A DNA stretch of 64,000 bases. It comes from Carboxylicivirga agarovorans (GTDB taxonomy: Bacteria; Bacteroidota; Bacteroidia; Bacteroidales; Marinilabiliaceae). This document shows positions 59,708 to 64,000 of the stretch, in pieces (position 1 is the stretch's first letter; every line of letters starts with the position of its first letter). The notes beneath the pieces are model-generated. The model was not told where the DNA came from, did no database searches, and saw only the letters and a list, made by a program, of their open reading frames with translations. The position numbers and the translations under genes are program-made. The DNA lies in the NCBI RefSeq assembly GCF_050589845.1, contig NZ_JBNGPA010000008.1:1-64000 (forward strand), written 5' to 3'.

Positions 59708-61942
59708 ATGGGTAAAAGCAGAAGAGATTTTATCAAAATTTCATCACTTGGAACAGCAGGTCTTTGGGCTGGTTCCAGGTTATTAATGGCTCATAACAAT
59801 AAGGTCATTCCTGAAAACCTTAAAGGGCCATGGGCTATGCCACATGATCTGGTGCGAACACCGACCTATTGCGAGGTGTGTTTCTGGAAGTGTGCTGGCT
59901 GGACCTATAAAAATGACGAAGGACAAATTCAAAAAATAATTGGTAATGATGATGATCCTAATAGTAATGGTCGCTTCTGCCCAAGGGGGACCGGAGGTGT
60001 TGGAATGTACTATGATGAAGATCGTCTTAAAACGCCTTGGATTCGTGTAAAAGGAGCCGACGGTAAACAGACCTTTAAAGAAGCGTCATGGGATGAAGCG
60101 TTTGATTACATTCAGAAAAAACTTGAAAAAGTTATTGCAGAGCATGGTCCTGAATGCTTGGCCCTGTTCACTCATGGATCAGGAGGTACATACTTTGGTA
60201 ACCTGTTAAAGTCACTGGGTTCCCAAAACATAACAGCACCTTCATATGCTCAGTGTCGCGGACCAAGAGAAGTTGGTTTTATAGCTACATTTGGTGATGG
60301 CTTAAGCTCACCTGAGCCGACAGATATTCGCGACAGTAAATGCATGGTATTGATTGGTTCTCACATTGGCGAGAACATGCATAACGGACACGTTCAGGAA
60401 ATGTCAGATGCCATAGATAAAGGAGCAACTATTATTACTGTCGATCCACGTTTCTCTACTGCTGCCAGCAAATCAAAATATTGGTTACCAATAAAACCAA
60501 GCACCGACCTGGCATTGCTTATGGCATGGATTCATGTATTAATATATGAAGAGCGTTACGATAAAAAATACGTAGAACAATATACCTTTGGTTTTGAGCA
60601 ACTCAAAGAACATGTCAGGCACATGACCCCTGAGTGGGCTTATGGTATTACAACCATTAAACCACAGGTCATTCGTGAAACGGCCCGTGAGATGTCTTAT
60701 GCGTCTCCTGCGACAATTGTTCATCCTGGTCGACATGTAACGTGGTATGGTGACGATACACAGAGATTAAGAGCCGTGGCCATTCTTAATGCGTTATTAG
60801 GCTCCTGGGGGCGCAGAGGTGGTTTTTACATCCCGGACAAGGCCAAAGTACCTGGGGTTCCACATCCGCCATATCCCAAACCACGCAGGACCTGGCGTGA
60901 CGCCATGGGAGGCAAGTATGAATTAGCTGACCTGGCACTGGCCAATGGAGTTTGTGATGCAACAGTACCTTCAGCAACCATGGATTGTAATATCAAAGCA
61001 TGGATTGTTAATGGAACCAACCTCATTGAAACATTACCAAACAGGCCAAGAACCATTGAAGCTATTAACGCGCTTGATCTAATGGTTGTAGTTGATACCA
61101 TGCCAATGGAGATTACTGGTTTTGCTGATGTTGTTTTACCTGAGTGTACCTACCTCGAGCGATACGACTCATTAAGAATCACACAACATCGTGAACCTAC
61201 TATATCACTGCGTATGCCGGCTATGAAGCCTAAATACGACTCTAAACCGGCCTGGTGGATGGCTAAAAACCTGGCCGAACGATTGGGTAAAGGGGAGTAT
61301 TTCCCGTTTGATTCGATAGAAGAAGAACTGGATTACCAGTTGAAAAAGGTCGGTTCGTCACTTGAGGAGATGCAACGCATTGGCGTTAAGAAAATGCCGA
61401 GAGCCTATGACGACCTGTATTATAAAGATGGTGAGGATATTGAGTTCAATACCAATACCGGTAAAATAGAATTATATTCCTCTTCACTGGAAGAGTATGG
61501 TTTTGATCCAATGCCAAAATACACCGCTCACCCTGAGCCTCCTGCAGGTTACTATCGTTTGATTTACGGACGGGCTCCAATGCACACCTTTTCACGGACT
61601 GCCAACAATCCAAACTTAACTGATCTGATGGATGAGAATACGGTATGGGTTAATCCGAAGGTGGCGAAAGAGTGGGACTTAAAAAACGGACAGGAAGTTT
61701 ATCTGCAGAACCAGGATAATGTAGTTTCTTCATTTCCAATTAAAGTAAGAATTACAGAACGCATTCGTTGGGATTCGGTATATATGGTGCATGGCTTTGG
61801 TCATGCCAACAACAAATTAAGTCGTGCCTATGGTCGCGGTGCCAGTGATTCGGAACTGATAACCAATGTAATGATGGACCCTATTATGGGGGGAACCGGC
61901 ATGAGAGGTAATTTTATCACATTTAGATTTAATAAAGCATAA
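59708..61942 (+). CDS. Molybdopterin oxidoreductase, polysulfide/thiosulfate reductase-like catalytic subunit
   Basis: This 744-residue protein has a twin-arginine export signal (GKSRRDFIKISSLGTAGLWAGS) and is therefore periplasmic. The N-terminal [4Fe-4S] site is C-E-V-C-F-W-K-C followed at distance by GRFCPRG. A cysteine in SYAQCRGPREVG (about residue 180) is the likely Mo ligand. Bis-MGD contacts follow: GSHIGENMHNGHVQEMSDAIDKGATIITVDPR, PSTDLALLMAWIHVL, DVVLPECTYLERYDS, and the C-terminal domain with HTFSRTANNPNL and NGQEVYLQNQDNV. This is the PsrA/PhsA family, which reduces polysulfide, thiosulfate or tetrathionate. Another oxyanion is also possible. It is the first gene of the operon. 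Confidence 0.92.
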   Translation: MGKSRRDFIKISSLGTAGLWAGSRLLMAHNNKVIPENLKGPWAMPHDLVRTPTYCEVCFWKCAGWTYKNDEGQIQKIIGNDDDPNSNGRFCPRGTGGVGMYYDEDRLKTPWIRVKGADGKQTFKEASWDEAFDYIQKKLEKVIAEHGPECLALFTHGSGGTYFGNLLKSLGSQNITAPSYAQCRGPREVGFIATFGDGLSSPEPTDIRDSKCMVLIGSHIGENMHNGHVQEMSDAIDKGATIITVDPRFSTAASKSKYWLPIKPSTDLALLMAWIHVLIYEERYDKKYVEQYTFGFEQLKEHVRHMTPEWAYGITTIKPQVIRETAREMSYASPATIVHPGRHVTWYGDDTQRLRAVAILNALLGSWGRRGGFYIPDKAKVPGVPHPPYPKPRRTWRDAMGGKYELADLALANGVCDATVPSATMDCNIKAWIVNGTNLIETLPNRPRTIEAINALDLMVVVDTMPMEITGFADVVLPECTYLERYDSLRITQHREPTISLRMPAMKPKYDSKPAWWMAKNLAERLGKGEYFPFDSIEEELDYQLKKVGSSLEEMQRIGVKKMPRAYDDLYYKDGEDIEFNTNTGKIELYSSSLEEYGFDPMPKYTAHPEPPAGYYRLIYGRAPMHTFSRTANNPNLTDLMDENTVWVNPKVAKEWDLKNGQEVYLQNQDNVVSSFPIKVRITERIRWDSVYMVHGFGHANNKLSRAYGRGASDSELITNVMMDPIMGGTGMRGNFITFRFNKA

Positions 61943-61954
61943 AGAGAGACAGCT

Positions 61955-62488
61955 ATGAGATATGCAATGGCCGTAGATACGAAAAAATGCGTGGGCTGCA
62001 GTGACTGCGTGGTAGCGTGTCAGACTGAAAATAATGTTCCCATCGGATACTGCCGTGACTGGATCGTGGAAGTAACGGATGGTACTTATCCACAACTGGA
62101 ACTGGAACATCGATCTGAAAGATGCAACCACTGTGAAAATTCTCCTTGTGTAAGGTGCTGCCCTACAGGTGCCAGCCATTACAGTGATGGTGGTGTGGTA
62201 ATGGTAACTAAGCATAAATGCATTGGTTGCGGAGCGTGTATCGCTTCATGCCCTTACGACGCACGTTATACTCACCCCAAAGGATATGTGGATAAATGTA
62301 CATTCTGTCTTCACAGGGTCAAAAAAGGACAAGACCCTGCTTGTGTGGCAGTGTGCCCAACCAAGTGCATGTACTTTGGCGATCTTGATGATCCGAACTC
62401 TGAAGTCAGCAGGGTGATAAAGAAACGCAAATACAAAACATTGATTCCTGAGGCAGGAACCAATCCTCAATTATACTTTTTGATATAA
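61955..62488 (+). CDS. Four-cluster ferredoxin electron-transfer subunit (PsrB/NrfC-like)
   Basis: This 177-residue protein carries four [4Fe-4S] sites: KKCVGCSDCVVACQTE; RCNHCENSPCVRCCPTGA; HKCIGCGACIASCPYDARY; and DKCTFCLHRVKKGQDPACVAVCPTKC. It passes electrons between the membrane subunit and the molybdopterin enzyme on the periplasmic face. It lacks a signal of its own, consistent with co-export by the Tat signal of the catalytic subunit. Length is standard for DmsB/PsrB (about 190). It begins 12 bases after the catalytic gene and 18 bases before the next. Confidence 0.94.
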   Translation: MRYAMAVDTKKCVGCSDCVVACQTENNVPIGYCRDWIVEVTDGTYPQLELEHRSERCNHCENSPCVRCCPTGASHYSDGGVVMVTKHKCIGCGACIASCPYDARYTHPKGYVDKCTFCLHRVKKGQDPACVAVCPTKCMYFGDLDDPNSEVSRVIKKRKYKTLIPEAGTNPQLYFLI

Positions 62489-62506
62489 ACCATTCATAAG
62501 AAAAAA

Positions 62507-63448
62507 ATGAGAGAAGAATTAATAGTCAGTGGACGAATGAATCCTCATATTGATCCGCAATTAGAAATTTGGGAATGGCATATTCCAGCTTACTTATTTT
62601 TGGGTGGTTTAGCAGCCGGCATATTATTTTTTGCCAGCTACTTTTTCATTAAAGGTAAATCCGAGGAGTATCCAACCGCAGTGAAATTGGCACCAATATT
62701 TACACCGGTGCTTATTGCACTGGGACTTGTGTTCCTGTTTCTTGACCTGAAACACAAGTTATATTTCTGGAGACTTTACACTGCTTTTAAGATTGAATCT
62801 CCAATGAGTTGGGGAGCCTGGACACTTATGGCCATTATGCCTCTGTCAGGAATATGGGCCGCTCTTAATATTAAAACACTTTTCCCGAAATGGGACTGGA
62901 AGTTTGACATTGCGAAAGATGCCATCAAGGTATTGGAAGAATATAAAACACCAATTGCCTGGGCCATTATGATCTTGTCAGTAATTCTGGGGATTTATAC
63001 CGGAATTCTTCTGTCAGCTTTTAATGCTCGTCCACTTTGGAATACTTCAATTTTAGGCCCTTTGTTTTTGGTATCTGGTATGTCAACCGGTGCTGCAGCC
63101 ATTATCATTTTGTCAAAATCAAAGGAGGAACGACACACATTTGCTCGCATCGACCTTTTATTAATTGCCATTGAACTGTTCCTGATCATTCATATGTTCA
63201 TGGGCTTCAGAGCCAGTTCCCAGGTACAGATTGATGCATCAGCCATGTTTTTGGGCGGGCAATTCACAGCCCCTTTCTGGGTGTTTGTTGTAGGGCTGGG
63301 TCTTGTTATACCGGCCATACTGGAAGTGCTTGAAATGCGCAACAAAAAAATACCTTACATGGTGGCTCCGGTAATGGTGCTTTTCGGAGGATTACTGTTC
63401 CGATTTATCATGGCCTATGCCGGCCAAATGAGTCGATGGTTATATTAA
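62507..63448 (+). CDS. NrfD/PsrC-like quinol-oxidising membrane subunit
   Basis: This 313-residue integral membrane protein has eight predicted helices, beginning with PQLEIWEWHIPAYLFLGGLAAGILFFASYFFIKG. The segment W-H-I-P-A-Y-L-F-L-G-G is the NrfD/PsrC hallmark near the quinol site. A second feature is SPMSWGAWTLMAIMPLSGIW, and the final helix ends FRFIMAYAGQ. It anchors the catalytic and ferredoxin subunits and takes electrons from menaquinol. No haem is used in this family. It is the third gene of the operon; the next starts 34 bases downstream. Confidence 0.92.
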   Translation: MREELIVSGRMNPHIDPQLEIWEWHIPAYLFLGGLAAGILFFASYFFIKGKSEEYPTAVKLAPIFTPVLIALGLVFLFLDLKHKLYFWRLYTAFKIESPMSWGAWTLMAIMPLSGIWAALNIKTLFPKWDWKFDIAKDAIKVLEEYKTPIAWAIMILSVILGIYTGILLSAFNARPLWNTSILGPLFLVSGMSTGAAAIIILSKSKEERHTFARIDLLLIAIELFLIIHMFMGFRASSQVQIDASAMFLGGQFTAPFWVFVVGLGLVIPAILEVLEMRNKKIPYMVAPVMVLFGGLLFRFIMAYAGQMSRWLY

Positions 63449-63482
63449 CAATTAGTAAGATTAATAAAATAAATCTTTATAT

Positions 63483-64000
63483 ATGAACACAGAACGAAGT
63501 AAAAAGTATATGAACCCTTATATGGGCGGGGTATTACTTGGCTTGGTCCTATTAGCAGCTTTCTATGTCTCAGGCAGAGGCCTGGGTGCCAGTGGTGCAA
63601 TAAAAAGTGCAGTGGTATCAAGTGTTGAAACGATTTCTCCATCACATGTAGAATCAAGCGAATTTTACAGTAATTATAAGGAGACTCACAGTGGCGGCCC
63701 ATTAAAAGACTGGCTGGTATGGGAAATGCTGGGTGTTTTAGTAGGCGGTTTTATATCAGGCGCTATGGCAGGCCGTTTGAAGTTTAAAGTTGAACACAAT
63801 CCAAAGATCACAAGCAAGGTACGACTCATCTTCGCAGCCATTGGTGGTGTTCTATTTGGATTAGGCTCACAATTGGGCCGTGGCTGTACCAGCGGCTCGG
63901 CCCTAAGCGGAATGGCCGTATTATCACTTGGCGGTTTTATAAGCATGGCATTCATCTTCGGAACAGCTTTCGCTTTAGCCTACTTTGCACGTAAATTATG
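63483..64000 (+). CDS. YeeE/YedE family (thiosulfate permease-like) protein, cut by the window edge
   Basis: 172 complete codons are visible and the frame is still open at 64000, so the stop lies beyond. Several hydrophobic segments are seen: MGGVLLGLVLLAAFYVSG, LVWEMLGVLVGGFISGAMAG, IFAAIGGVLFGLGSQLGRGCTSGSALSGMAVLSLGGFISMAFIFG. The GRGCTSGSALSG motif contains the conserved cysteine that contacts thiosulfate or another sulfur anion in YeeE/TsuA proteins. The segment corresponds to at least one Sulf_transp domain; whether it is a one-domain form of about 180 residues or longer cannot be seen. Placement after the psr-like genes suggests a sulfur species is imported for, or released by, the reductase. 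Confidence 0.85.
   Translation, partial: MNTERSKKYMNPYMGGVLLGLVLLAAFYVSGRGLGASGAIKSAVVSSVETISPSHVESSEFYSNYKETHSGGPLKDWLVWEMLGVLVGGFISGAMAGRLKFKVEHNPKITSKVRLIFAAIGGVLFGLGSQLGRGCTSGSALSGMAVLSLGGFISMAFIFGTAFALAYFARKL

Noticed and set aside
63686..63955. Minus-strand frame overlapping the YeeE-like gene
   Set aside because: It is the antisense shadow of a well supported membrane protein with a conserved motif.

Overview
The window looks like a chromosomal segment of an anaerobic or facultatively anaerobic, probably marine member of the Bacteroidota (Bacteroidales/Marinilabiliales-like). The evidence is two SusC/SusD pairs, lipoproteins typical of the phylum (DUF4251, DUF4136), a LysM-receptor fusion, AT-rich DNA, many genes preceded by the phylum's TAnnTTTG -7 promoter motif rather than a Shine-Dalgarno-type layout, a type I sulfatase and a polysulfide-reductase-like operon. 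No tRNA, rRNA, CRISPR array, prophage or intact insertion sequence was found.

Layout. 0-4 kb: small housekeeping genes (nitroreductase, YdcF/ElyC-like, outer-membrane barrel, DUF4251) separated by three intergenic inverted-repeat elements. 4-16.6 kb: periplasmic GH13 amylase, acyl-ACP thioesterase, a B12-binding radical SAM protein, a TonB receptor with a possibly structured leader, a NahK-like sugar kinase, an AI-2E family permease, a beta-helix lipoprotein and a secreted endonuclease/phosphatase-like protein. 16.7-19.2 kb: an ECF sigma factor operon with a one-helix regulator and two Spy/CnrX-like periplasmic proteins. 19.4-32.6 kb: metabolic core (cysteine-synthase-like enzyme with a Cys-rich tail, proC, CysZ/EI24-like, purB, MsbA-like exporter, secreted HEXXH protein, SulP permease, UroD-like methyltransferase, rlmB, ABC-F). 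32.7-43 kb: five-LysM/periplasmic-binding fusion, sulfatase, topoisomerase III, cold-shock protein, M18 aminopeptidase, DUF4136, YkgJ-like Cys cluster protein. 44.3-47.5 kb: cobalamin riboswitch followed by cobT-cobS-cobC-cobU, the nucleotide-loop assembly steps of B12. 47.5-58.3 kb: two consecutive SusC/SusD systems without linked glycoside hydrolases. 58.9-64 kb: a BFD-like 2Fe-2S protein missed by usual length cut-offs, a seven-copy 11-bp direct repeat, then a molybdopterin oxidoreductase / ferredoxin / NrfD membrane subunit operon followed by a YeeE/YedE-type (thiosulfate permease-like) gene that runs to the edge.

How it fits together. B12 is a recurrent theme (a regulated lower-ligand assembly operon, a B12-binding radical SAM enzyme, a UroD/MtaA-like methyltransferase), as is sulfur (Psr-like complex plus YeeE, SulP, CysZ-like, cysteine-synthase-like enzyme, sulfatase). 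The most unusual items are the nested intergenic elements in the first 4 kb, the ECF operon encoding a duplicated Spy-like protein with a His/Cys/Gly-rich linker, the riboswitch whose P1 3' strand is shared with a long downstream hairpin, and the helix-phased 11-bp repeat upstream of the sulfur-reductase operon. All functional assignments come from reading motifs; no database search was run.
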